Below, one piece after another: positions 38,401 through 46,069 of a stretch of 64,000 bases of DNA. This DNA is from Bacteroidetes bacterium ADurb.Bin012 (GTDB lineage: Bacteria > Bacteroidota > Bacteroidia > Bacteroidales > TTA-H9): the NCBI GenBank assembly GCA_002071415.1, contig MWFC01000002.1, positions 1 to 64,000 of the forward strand. Reading direction: 5' to 3'. Position numbers and translations under genes: made by a program. A model generated the notes under the pieces. It was not told the DNA's origin, ran no database searches, and was given only the letters and a program-made list of their open reading frames with translations. Position 1 is the first letter of the stretch; each line of letters starts with the position of its first letter.

Positions 38401-40170
38401 TTATTCGATCACAATTTGGGTACTTTTATCGAAATACTGCGTATGCAGTAGATGATGCGACATTTCGCTGAGTGGTTGTCCGAGAAATTCCTCATATAAT
38501 TGAATAATATAAGGATTTTCGTGAGATTTACGAAGGGCTTTGTTGCGGTCTTCTTCATAGAGAGCTTTTTGTCTGGCTTTAAGTATTGAAGCATCACCAT
38601 GATGAAGAGGTTGACCACCACCTCCAATACATCCGCCCGGGCAAGCCATGATCTCGATGGCATGATATTGCGACTTACCGTCTCTTACTTCCTCGAGCAG
38701 TTGGCGTGCATTCCCCAATCCATGGGCAATGCCTATACGCAGTTCCAAACCGTCGAAATTCACGGTAGCGGCTCTCACTCCTTCGAGCCCTCTCAGCTCC
38801 TCGAAGTCGACTCTGGGTAAAGGCTTTTTCGTATAAAGTTCATAAGCTGTTCTAACGGCCGCTTCGATCACTCCTCCAGTGGTTCCAAAAATGACTGCAG
38901 CTCCCGTCGATTCCCCCAAAGGACGGTCGAAATCGCTTTCGGGAAGCGAGTTGAAATCAATATTGGCCAGTTTAATGAAATTAGCCAGTTCACGAGTAGA
39001 AAGCGAAAAATCAACATCGGGATTTCCATCGGTCAAAAATTCTGACCTCTGGCATTCATATTTCTTAGCCAAACAAGGCATAATGGATACTACTACCAGA
39101 TTATTACGATCGATGCCCAGTTTTTTGGCGAAATAAGTTTTTGCTATTGAACCAAACATTTGCTGAGGTGAACGTGCCGTGGAAGGAACATCCTTCAATT
39201 CAGGGAAATTATGTTCAAAAAAATTTACCCATGCAGGACAACAAGAAGTAAGTATAGGAAGCCGTACATTTCTGTCGCCTGATAAATATCTGGTGAGACG
39301 GTCGAGGAGCTCACTGCCTTCTTCCATAATCGTAAGATCAGCGGCGAAATCGGTGTCGAAAACATAATCGAATCCTAATTCGCGCAGTGCGGAAACCATT
39401 TTCCCTGTCACCAGGGATCCGGGTTCGAGGCCAAATTCTTCTCCTAAAGCCGCCCTAACAGCCGGAGCAGTTTGTACTATCACAGTTTTGGTTGGATCAG
39501 CCAAAGCCGAAATTACCTGACGGGTGTTGTCCACCTCGGTAAGTGCACCCGTTGGACAAACTGCTACACATTGGCCACAATAGGTACATGGAGATTTTTC
39601 GAGATTCATTTCGAAAGCCGGTGCTACAACTGCCATAAACCCTCTGTTAATGGCCGAAAGGGCACCTACGGTTTGAATATCGTTGCACATCATTTCGCAC
39701 CGTCTGCACAGGATGCATTTATCCACATCGCGAATTATGCTTGGAGATGTATCCTTGCGGTAAGTAGATTGTTCGCCTTGATAGGGAATATCTCGGATTC
39801 CCAAACGATGAGCTAAGCTTTGTAGTTCACAATTGCCCGACTTTGGACAAACCAGACAATCAAAAGGATGGTCGCTGAGGATGAGTTCCATTACGGTACG
39901 GCGAGCATTCAATACGCGAGTGCTGTTGGTTTTGACCACCATACCTTCGGTTACTTCAGTAGCACACGCCGGAGCAAGATTTCTACGGCCCTGAACCTCA
40001 ACCACACAAATACGGCAACCACCTGGTTTGTTTTCGATATTCATTCCCTCCAGATTGAAATAACAAAGTGTTGGGATCTCGATGCCCACTTTTCGGGCAG
40101 CATTCAAAATACTGGTTCCTTTTTCTACCTCGACTGATTTTTTATCTATGGTTAGTTTTACGAGTTCCAT
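38401..40170 (-). CDS. hydA: [FeFe]-hydrogenase catalytic subunit
   Basis: 589 residues. Domains in order: an N-terminal plant-type [2Fe-2S] domain (about 1-80, IPTLCYF and GGCRICVVEV), a His-Cys [4Fe-4S] region (HPFDCLVCPKSGNCELQ), a two-cluster ferredoxin domain (CILCRRCEMMC and CTYCGQCVAVCPTGAL), then the H-cluster domain. The H-cluster motifs are intact: TSCCPAW at 308-314 with the proton-relay Cys, MPCLAKKYE with Cys366, and MACPGGCIGGGGQP with Cys510 and Cys514. It catalyses reversible H2 formation. With NuoE- and NuoF-like partners it fits the multimeric, probably electron-bifurcating group (A3). It has no extra C-terminal [2Fe-2S] domain. No maturases (HydE, HydF, HydG) are in the window. 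Confidence 0.96.
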   Translation of the reverse strand: MELVKLTIDKKSVEVEKGTSILNAARKVGIEIPTLCYFNLEGMNIENKPGGCRICVVEVQGRRNLAPACATEVTEGMVVKTNSTRVLNARRTVMELILSDHPFDCLVCPKSGNCELQSLAHRLGIRDIPYQGEQSTYRKDTSPSIIRDVDKCILCRRCEMMCNDIQTVGALSAINRGFMAVVAPAFEMNLEKSPCTYCGQCVAVCPTGALTEVDNTRQVISALADPTKTVIVQTAPAVRAALGEEFGLEPGSLVTGKMVSALRELGFDYVFDTDFAADLTIMEEGSELLDRLTRYLSGDRNVRLPILTSCCPAWVNFFEHNFPELKDVPSTARSPQQMFGSIAKTYFAKKLGIDRNNLVVVSIMPCLAKKYECQRSEFLTDGNPDVDFSLSTRELANFIKLANIDFNSLPESDFDRPLGESTGAAVIFGTTGGVIEAAVRTAYELYTKKPLPRVDFEELRGLEGVRAATVNFDGLELRIGIAHGLGNARQLLEEVRDGKSQYHAIEIMACPGGCIGGGGQPLHHGDASILKARQKALYEEDRNKALRKSHENPYIIQLYEEFLGQPLSEMSHHLLHTQYFDKSTQIVIE

Positions 40171-40199
40171 GTTTCGAAATTTGTTAAAGATTCAACATT

Positions 40200-41993
40200 T
40201 TATTGAAGTAAAACGGCGTTGAATTTGCACTTTTCCATACAAGTTCCACACTTGATGCAAATTTCCTGATTGATTGTATGAGGCCCCTTACGTTCGCCAG
40301 ATATAGCATTTACGGGACAGGCTCTTGCACACGCCGTACATCCCGTACAGGCTTCAGGATCGATTACATACTTCATGAGGCCCTTGCATGAACTTGCCCT
40401 GCATTTCTTGTCGATTACATGCTCGACGTATTCATCCCAGAAATTGTCGAGGGTAGAAAGTACGGGATTAGGTGAAGTTTGACCCAATCCGCAAAGGGAA
40501 GTATCCTTAATGACTTCGCTGAGATTCTTGAGTTTGGCCAGATCCTCCGTGGTGCCTTCTCCTTTAGTAATCTTATCGAGGATTTCGTATAAGCGTTTAT
40601 TCCCAATTCGACATGGAGAGCATTTCCCACACGACTCATCCACTGTAAATCCAAGATAAAACTTAGCAATGGAAACCATACAATCGTCTTCATCCATTAC
40701 GATCATCCCGCCCGAGCCCATCATCGAGCCGGCAGCCAACAAGTTATCGTAATCGATTGGCGTATCGAGATGACGAGTCGTAAGACAACCTCCTGAAGGA
40801 CCACCCGTCTGGACGGCTTTAAACCCCTTTCCTCCCCTGATGCCTCCACCAATCTTAAAGATTACATCTCGAAGGGTCGTTCCCATGGGAACTTCTATCA
40901 AGCCTACATTATTGATCTTACCGGCAAGTGCAAATACCTTGGTCCCTTTCGATTTTTCCGTTCCAATAGAAGCAAACCATTCAGGCCCTTTATTGATAAT
41001 AACCGGAATGTTGGCGTAAGTTTCTACATTGTTCACATTGCTCGGCTTTCCCAGAAAACCATGTTCAGATGGGAAAGGGGGTTTGAAGGTAGGTTCACCT
41101 CGTTTCCCTTCCATGGAATGAATCAACGCGGTTTCTTCTCCGCAAACAAAAGCTCCAGCCCCATATCTTAATTCTATATCAAAATCGAACCCCGAATTAA
41201 AAATATTTTTACCAAGTAAACCATATTCTTTAGCTTGATTAATAGCTATTCTGAGACGTTTAATGGCCATAGGATATTCTGCACGAATATAAACCAGCCC
41301 TTTGCTGGCGCCTGTACAATACCCATTGATAGCCATGGCTTCGATGACCGAATGAGGATCGCCTTCCAGAATGGAACGATCCATAAATGCACCCGGATCG
41401 CCTTCATCAGCATTACAAATCACATACTTTTGGTCTGATTTTACTTTTGCCGTAATTTCCCATTTCAAACCTGTGGGGAAACCACCACCTCCACGCCCAC
41501 GTAATCCCGACTTCTTAATCATTTCGATGACCTGCTGTGGAGTGTATTCAGTAAGGCACCTGCAAAGAGCTACATACCCATCGCGAGCAATGTATTCGTC
41601 AATATTTTCCGGATCAATAAAACCACAGTTTCGTAAAGCTATCCTTATCTGTTTTTTCTGAAAACCGATCTCTTTGCTACCTGTAGCAAGAAGTTCTTTT
41701 TCAGGTTCAAGATAAAGCAAACGTTCGACCCGACGACCATTTAAAACATGTTCTTTCACAATTTCTTCGGCATCTTCAGGCTTCACGTGAATATAAAAAG
41801 TATTACCGGGAATCACCTTCACAATAGGACCCTTATCGCAGAACCCAAAACAGCCCGTTGACACTACTTTGACTTCATTTTCTAAGCCATTGCGTTCAAG
41901 GGATTCCTCAAGAGCATTTCGTATAGATTCACTCTCCGACGAGCGACATGTTGTCCCTCCGCAAACCAGTAAATGCATTCTGTATTTTGCCAT
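40200..41993 (-). CDS. hydB: NuoF-like flavoprotein subunit of the hydrogenase
   Basis: 597 residues. An N-terminal thioredoxin-like [2Fe-2S] domain (LVCGGTTCRSSES and STGCFGFCDKGPIVKV) is fused to the NuoF core. FMN and NADH sites are in GLRGRGGGGFPTGLKWE and CNADEGDPGAFMDRSILEG, with GAGAFVCGEETALIHSMEG. A [4Fe-4S] site follows (ESCGKCSPCRIGNKRLYE with SLCGLGQTSPNP), then a C-terminal two-cluster ferredoxin (CTGCTACARACPVNAIS; CIKCGTCMEKCKF). It would take up or deliver electrons at NAD and, in bifurcating enzymes, couple NAD(H) and ferredoxin. It lies 25 bases after the ferredoxin-like gene. Confidence 0.95.
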   Translation of the reverse strand: MAKYRMHLLVCGGTTCRSSESESIRNALEESLERNGLENEVKVVSTGCFGFCDKGPIVKVIPGNTFYIHVKPEDAEEIVKEHVLNGRRVERLLYLEPEKELLATGSKEIGFQKKQIRIALRNCGFIDPENIDEYIARDGYVALCRCLTEYTPQQVIEMIKKSGLRGRGGGGFPTGLKWEITAKVKSDQKYVICNADEGDPGAFMDRSILEGDPHSVIEAMAINGYCTGASKGLVYIRAEYPMAIKRLRIAINQAKEYGLLGKNIFNSGFDFDIELRYGAGAFVCGEETALIHSMEGKRGEPTFKPPFPSEHGFLGKPSNVNNVETYANIPVIINKGPEWFASIGTEKSKGTKVFALAGKINNVGLIEVPMGTTLRDVIFKIGGGIRGGKGFKAVQTGGPSGGCLTTRHLDTPIDYDNLLAAGSMMGSGGMIVMDEDDCMVSIAKFYLGFTVDESCGKCSPCRIGNKRLYEILDKITKGEGTTEDLAKLKNLSEVIKDTSLCGLGQTSPNPVLSTLDNFWDEYVEHVIDKKCRASSCKGLMKYVIDPEACTGCTACARACPVNAISGERKGPHTINQEICIKCGTCMEKCKFNAVLLQ

Positions 41994-42018
41994 TTTTTAT
42001 GGTGTTTTACTACTTATG

Positions 42019-42408
42019 TTATATGGTGTGATAATTCACGGGAATGATCCCATCGATGAGTTCGCCGTTTTTAATGTATCTTTCGATGATTTCATCGGCT
42101 TTCCTGACGTTAACCTTGCCAAATACGATCGGTTCTTGACCGGGAAGTTTTACTTCTATCGTAGGTTCAGCATAACTGTAACCCATATCTCCGGTTTGAG
42201 TAACCACGGCTTCGATGTTTCGTTTTTCAAGCTCATCCCTTAAAAAGGTCATCACTTCTTTCGCACCCGAAGCAATCCCGCTTGTGCCAAATCCAACTTT
42301 TATCTGAACTACCTTTGATGGATCGAAGCTCTTCTCACGAAATTGAATCCTTTTCCCAAAATCTTCCTTTATTTTCCTTAAATCTTCAAATGACTTTATC
42401 TGAGACAT
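42019..42408 (-). CDS. HndB-like small subunit of the hydrogenase, lacking all cysteines
   Basis: 129 residues, first gene of the operon. It aligns by eye with the thioredoxin-like [2Fe-2S] subunit found in multi-subunit NAD-linked hydrogenases (KVGFGTSGIASGAKEVMTFL; VVTQTGDMGYSYAEPTIEV; VFGKVNVRKADEIIERYI). Where cluster ligands are expected (TCG, GC and YC in related proteins as I recall them) this protein has TSG, GD and YS. The whole sequence has no cysteine, so it cannot bind the cluster. A structural role in the complex is inferred. The start at 42408 is an ATG; the operon's -7 box lies 85 bases upstream. Confidence 0.85.
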   Translation of the reverse strand: MSQIKSFEDLRKIKEDFGKRIQFREKSFDPSKVVQIKVGFGTSGIASGAKEVMTFLRDELEKRNIEAVVTQTGDMGYSYAEPTIEVKLPGQEPIVFGKVNVRKADEIIERYIKNGELIDGIIPVNYHTI

Positions 42409-42734
42409 GTGGTGGATATTTTTAAGGTTTATGATGTTAAAATTAACACAATCAATTTCTTAATTGCTAAATCTTCAACTTAAATTTCCTGTGCAAAGAT
42501 AATTAGAAGTTTTCTTTATTTGTTAAAAAAATAACAATGTTAATAAAATAACAGTAATTTAAAAGAATTCTAAATAAGGACGATCGATAATGTATTCAAA
42601 ATAAGTATTTTAAATACTAATTCGCAAAATTATGCAATGTTTTATTCCTTTGTTTATCAAAATTACATTTAACTTCGTATAAAACAAATTTCACTTGCAT
42701 CTTCATTATGCTTAAAAATTGTTTCATGTTTTCG
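42409..42734. other. Divergent intergenic region
   Basis: AT-rich spacer between the hydrogenase operon and the lipoprotein gene. It contains the operon's -7 box (42494-42501) and, for the plus strand, only an imperfect box (TAACTTCG near 42669). No gene seen. Confidence 0.45.
42494..42501 (-). promoter_or_regulatory. -7 box of the hydrogenase operon
   Basis: The minus strand reads TATCTTTG, matching TAnnTTTG. No exact TTTG at -33. The leader would be about 80 bases, long enough for regulation, but I see no known riboswitch in it. Confidence 0.5.
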
Positions 42735-43766
42735 ATGAATCGCTTCCAATGGAGATTTAAGATTTTCGGTCTTCTGACCATTGGGCTTACTTTACAAAGT
42801 TGTATTACACAGCGCAAAATCAGCTTCTCGACTTTGACACCTGCCGAAATTACCCTATCTCCTGAAATATCGGAAGTTTGTCTGATTAATCATGGTATTT
42901 CTGAACCAGAGGATTCGAATGGAGTTTTTTATGGATTTGCCGGACAACTATATTATGATTCGACCAAATACGATACCTTAATATCATGGGCGGTAATGGA
43001 TGGTTTGACCGATGGTTTTGCAACCTCGCAGCGATTGGTAATATCAGGGGAACCTCTTTTATGGCTACGTAGCAGTATTGAAAAGGAAACTTTTGCATTC
43101 ATTTCCGATACAATGATGGATTCTTTTTGCCCTTCCAACATTGCCGATGCTTCATTGATCATCGATAAGATGAGTATATTCGATAATTTCGACTATTTTT
43201 TGATGGATAACGGATTGTATTATATGCAATTAACTGCTCTGGCAGCAATAGGTTTCCAGTTTTACGACTTGCAAAACAAACAATTAGTCGACCAATATAT
43301 TTCGATAGACACTCTTTCATATTCGACTTATGGTTATTCATGGGAAAAAACCATCGCCACTCTGCCAGGAAGAGCAGAACTTTACCAAGACATTGCTTAC
43401 GATATTGGGAAAAAATATGCATGGCGTCTCACGCCAGGACTAAAAAAGCATCAAAGATTCTATTACCTCACTAATGATAAAGACATTCAAAAAGGACACG
43501 AATACGCCAATCAGGGTCTTTGGGCTACCGCTGCCCGATACTGGATAAAGTTGACCGATAATAAAAACAAACGCAAGGCATATTTATCAGCTTTTAACAT
43601 GGCTCTGGCAAGCGAAATGGAAGGTCGGCTCGATATTGCCCTCTACTGGATAGATAGAGCCCTCGAAAAATACCACACCGCAGAAGCTGTGAAATATAAG
43701 ACCATACTCGAACAACGACAGAAAGATTTAGATTTATTGATTAAACAAATGAGCATTAACCCTTAA
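42735..43766 (+). CDS. DUF6340-like lipoprotein with C-terminal TPR-like repeats
   Basis: 343 residues from the ATG at 42735; ATGs at 42708 and 42726 would add nine or three residues. The lipobox is LTLQSC with the lipidated Cys at residue 23, so the protein is membrane-anchored outside the cytoplasm. Motifs such as TPAEITLSPEISEVCLINHG recall Bacteroidota lipoproteins grouped as DUF6340, by memory only. The C-terminal 100 residues look like TPR helices (HEYANQGLWATAARYWIKLT; RLDIALYWIDRALEKYH). Function unknown. The PPC-domain gene follows after 12 bases. Confidence 0.65.
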   Translation: MNRFQWRFKIFGLLTIGLTLQSCITQRKISFSTLTPAEITLSPEISEVCLINHGISEPEDSNGVFYGFAGQLYYDSTKYDTLISWAVMDGLTDGFATSQRLVISGEPLLWLRSSIEKETFAFISDTMMDSFCPSNIADASLIIDKMSIFDNFDYFLMDNGLYYMQLTALAAIGFQFYDLQNKQLVDQYISIDTLSYSTYGYSWEKTIATLPGRAELYQDIAYDIGKKYAWRLTPGLKKHQRFYYLTNDKDIQKGHEYANQGLWATAARYWIKLTDNKNKRKAYLSAFNMALASEMEGRLDIALYWIDRALEKYHTAEAVKYKTILEQRQKDLDLLIKQMSINP

Positions 43767-43778
43767 TTATTTTCAAAA

Positions 43779-44213
43779 ATGGAATTTGAACAAGATAATG
43801 AGCTAATTGTGATAAGACTCTGGAAGGACGAGGAGATTCTATCGTCCCTGACTGAGTTTTGTAACAGCCACCAAATCAAGGCAGGTTGGATTTCTGGAAT
43901 TGGTGCAGCCGAAAAAATTATTGCAGGTTATTATGATTTTATCAGGAAAGAATATGTTTGGAAAGAATTCGAAGGAGTGCATGAAATTGTCCCCCTAACG
44001 GGAAATATCAGTCAGATAGGGGAAAAGGTGTTTTTGCATTTACACATCAATTTCACCGATCATGACTTAAGCTCTTATGGAGGGCATTTAAAAAGTGCCA
44101 TTGTGAATCCCACCCTCGAAGTAATAGTTTGCAAGCTCACTCGTCCTCTTGTCAGATTCTACGATATAGAAACAGGTTTATACTTGCTAAAATTATCCAA
44201 TAACAATATTTAA
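43779..44213 (+). CDS. PPC (DUF296)-domain protein
   Basis: 144 residues, all one PPC domain. The three putative metal-binding histidines lie in FLHLHINFTDHDLSSYGGHL (HxH, then GGH), and AGWISGIGAAEKIIAGYYD is the conserved first half. In plants this domain is fused to AT-hooks; bacterial stand-alone forms are trimeric and have no settled function. It has no AT-hook or membrane segment. Probably in an operon with the lipoprotein gene. Confidence 0.85.
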   Translation: MEFEQDNELIVIRLWKDEEILSSLTEFCNSHQIKAGWISGIGAAEKIIAGYYDFIRKEYVWKEFEGVHEIVPLTGNISQIGEKVFLHLHINFTDHDLSSYGGHLKSAIVNPTLEVIVCKLTRPLVRFYDIETGLYLLKLSNNNI

Positions 44214-44229
44214 TTTATCGTAAGATGAT

Positions 44230-44263
44230 AAAAACAAACCCCCGAGTTTCGCAACTGGGGGGT
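44230..44263 (-). terminator. Intrinsic terminator of the minus-strand RNA
   Basis: ACCCCC-G-AGTT at 44238-44248 pairs with AACT-GGGGGG-T at 44253-44263 around a TCGC tetraloop. On the minus strand it is followed by TTTGTTTTT. On the plus strand no T-run follows, so the direction is minus. Confidence 0.75.
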
Positions 44264-44438
44264 AGTTAAGTAGTCTTTAACCAAATCCTGTAAGAAAAAA
44301 GTACAGGTATGTATTCCATCCTGATGTGTCTAAATTCCACAACAACGGTTAGTTGTTGTAACCAAAACCATGAGTTCTTTTAACACATCACTTCTTTTGA
44401 GGCAATAACCTCCTTATGGTTTAACAGTGTTTATAAAA
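44230..44438 (-). ncRNA. Probable structured small RNA with its own terminator
   Basis: On the minus strand about 205 bases can fold into a series of helices. They are TGATGTGT/ACACATCA (plus 44322-44329 with 44383-44390) enclosing an 8-bp hairpin ACAACAAC/GTTGTTGT (44339-44346 with 44352-44359), then CCTGTA/TACAGG (44287-44292 with 44302-44307), GTTAA/TTAAC (44265-44281) and a terminal GC-rich hairpin followed by a T-run. A small GAGG/CCTC hairpin (44399-44412) lies near the 5' end. A TATCTTTA -7-like box lies at plus 44445-44452. Both neighbouring genes are on the plus strand, so this is not a leader or 3' end of either. It contains no open frame of note. I do not recognise the family; 6S RNA, tmRNA, RNase P and SRP RNA do not fit by eye. 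Confidence 0.6.
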
Positions 44439-44444
44439 ATATTA

Positions 44445-44452
44445 TAAAGATA
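44445..44452 (-). promoter_or_regulatory. -7-like box of the small RNA
   Basis: The minus strand reads TATCTTTA, one base off TAnnTTTG, placing the start of transcription near 44438. No -33 TTTG found, so this is weak. Confidence 0.35.
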
Positions 44453-44684
44453 ATTGTAAAACATTGAAATTCAGTATATAAATATTTCGATTCGGTTTTA
44501 GGTATACTTAGAAAGATAAGGTAGCTTCGATGTCCTAAAACTTAATGAATGGATTGATAAAAGATAAATATCTTATCACTTTTCCAGAAGTTTATATCAT
44601 TCATTAATATGATTATATATCCAAAATCAAAGAACTTCAATTTAACATTTTAGTCAATATACCAGAACTTTATTTAATTAAACC

Positions 44685-44736
44685 ACCCCGGACGTCGAGT
44701 GCCGCGAGCGAAGCGAGCGGTGTATGGAGACCTCCA
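44685..44736. repeat. GC-rich island with short palindromes
   Basis: In an AT-rich spacer, about 50 bases are strongly GC-rich. They include GCGAGCGAAGCGAGCGG (44703-44719), where CGAGCG and its partial mirror recur, and TGGAG-AC-CTCCA (44725-44736), a small palindrome. It may be a mobile repeat or a protein-binding site. Confidence 0.4.
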
Positions 44737-44801
44737 TTATTTTTGAGATCATATCATAACCCATACCGCGTTCTATGAAAATTTGCTGGAATTTTTTTTG
44801 A

Positions 44802-44809
44802 TATTTTTG
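44802..44809 (+). promoter_or_regulatory. -7 box of the OMPP1 gene
   Basis: TATTTTTG matches TAnnTTTG; a TTTG at 44782-44785 is 16 bases upstream, shorter than the usual 19-21. Transcription would begin near 44816, which rules out the TTG start at 44783 and supports the ATG at 44837. Confidence 0.55.
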
Positions 44810-44836
44810 CCTTCTGATCCATTAATTCCCCTTCGA

Positions 44837-46051
44837 ATGAAAAAATTTAGTCTTCTTTTTATTATCTTAATAACGAGCAGTATAGGCCTGCTTGCAGGCG
44901 GATATCAGGTCAGGTTGCAGGGAGCCCGTCAATCAGGAATGGGCCTTACGGGTACTTCGCTCATCTCAGGGGCAAGCGATATTTTCTATAATCCCGGTAG
45001 TTTAAGTTTTTTATCGAAAAAATTTGAATTTACCGCTGGTACCAATGCCATTTTTTCCAAAATCGAGTTTCGTTCCTTAGAATCAGATTATGTTGCCAAG
45101 ACTAACAATCCTGTGAGTCTGCCATTTTTTTTCTATGGAGCTGGTAAGATTACCGATAAGATAACTGCAGGGTTAGGTATTTATACTCCTTACGGCAGCA
45201 AGACAGACTGGCCTGATGATTGGAGCGGTCGCTTTCTCATTCAAAATATTGCACTGAGCTCCATTTATTTTCAACCTTCTATAAGTTTTCAGATTCTAGA
45301 TAATCTAAGTATTGGCGCTGGCCTGGCCTATGTGATGGGTTCGGTTGACCTGCAGAGAGCACTGCCATATAACGATCGATCATTTGTCAAGCTCAATGGA
45401 AATGCTTCGGCTTTTGGATTTAACATTGGCGTTCTATTCAAGCCTGCAGAATCAATGCATATTGGAATAGATTACCGTTCAAAGATTGAGGTTAAATTGG
45501 ACGATGGCGATGCAAACTTTCGAATACCTGCTTCTCTTGTTTCTATTATCACAATAGAAAATAAATTTTCTTCCTCTCTCCCCCTGCCAGCGAATCTCGA
45601 TTGTGGATTATCATGGCAGATAACACAGAAGTTACTTTTTTCATTCGAAATCAACTGGGTGTTGTGGAATTGTTACGATTCACTGACATTCACTTTTATC
45701 GAAAATGGTGATATGTTGAATAGTATAAATCCCCGTTTATATAGTAATTCAATCATTCCCCGATTTGGATTGGAATATCGGATTCAGCCCAAATTAAAAA
45801 TTCGTACGGGTGCTTATTACGACAATTCTCCAGCCAACGATGAGTACTTTACTCCCGAAACCGTAACACTGAATACTCTTGGATTTACTTTTGGGCTCAG
45901 TTATCATCCAATTGAAAATTTGAATTTTGATTTTTCGTTTGTACAATTAATGGGTATAGAAGGCGAAAAGAAGTATAGTCCGGGTAATTTTGCAGGCAAG
46001 TATCGATCATCGGCCTCTATACCGGGTATAGGAATCTCTTATAGTTTTTAA
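44837..46051 (+). CDS. OMPP1/FadL/TodX-family outer-membrane transport protein
   Basis: 404 residues. Signal peptide: MKKFSLLFIILITSSIGLLA. The mature protein opens GGYQVRLQGARQSGMGLTGT followed by ASDIFYNPGSLSFL, the conserved start of FadL-like proteins (Asn-Pro-Ala/Gly motif). The rest alternates as beta-strands of a barrel and ends PGIGISYSF with a terminal Phe. FadL-type barrels pass hydrophobic compounds such as fatty acids across the outer membrane. The substrate is unknown. A GDSL-type lipoprotein gene begins 18 bases downstream, so the two probably act together. Confidence 0.9.
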   Translation: MKKFSLLFIILITSSIGLLAGGYQVRLQGARQSGMGLTGTSLISGASDIFYNPGSLSFLSKKFEFTAGTNAIFSKIEFRSLESDYVAKTNNPVSLPFFFYGAGKITDKITAGLGIYTPYGSKTDWPDDWSGRFLIQNIALSSIYFQPSISFQILDNLSIGAGLAYVMGSVDLQRALPYNDRSFVKLNGNASAFGFNIGVLFKPAESMHIGIDYRSKIEVKLDDGDANFRIPASLVSIITIENKFSSSLPLPANLDCGLSWQITQKLLFSFEINWVLWNCYDSLTFTFIENGDMLNSINPRLYSNSIIPRFGLEYRIQPKLKIRTGAYYDNSPANDEYFTPETVTLNTLGFTFGLSYHPIENLNFDFSFVQLMGIEGEKKYSPGNFAGKYRSSASIPGIGISYSF

Positions 46052-46069
46052 ATTAAAAATTTCTCCACG

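Larger units (their letters stand above)
44214..44836. other. Intergenic region with a structured RNA, a GC-rich island and a promoter
   Basis: About 620 bases. The left part (44230-44438) is a probable minus-strand RNA gene, the right part holds a GC-rich patch (44685-44736) and the promoter of the OMPP1 gene (44802-44809). The stretch 44460-44680 is AT-rich, and I see nothing in it. Confidence 0.55.

Noticed and set aside
39472-39816. Long plus-strand open frame inside hydA
   Set aside because: Antisense shadow of a strongly conserved gene with intact cluster motifs.
44214-44440. Plus-strand riboswitch for the OMPP1 gene
   Set aside because: The T-run follows the hairpin only on the minus strand, and the OMPP1 promoter lies some 360 bases further on.
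44783-44836. Longer OMPP1 protein from a TTG
   Set aside because: The start lies upstream of the -7 box, and the ATG at 44837 gives a clean signal peptide.
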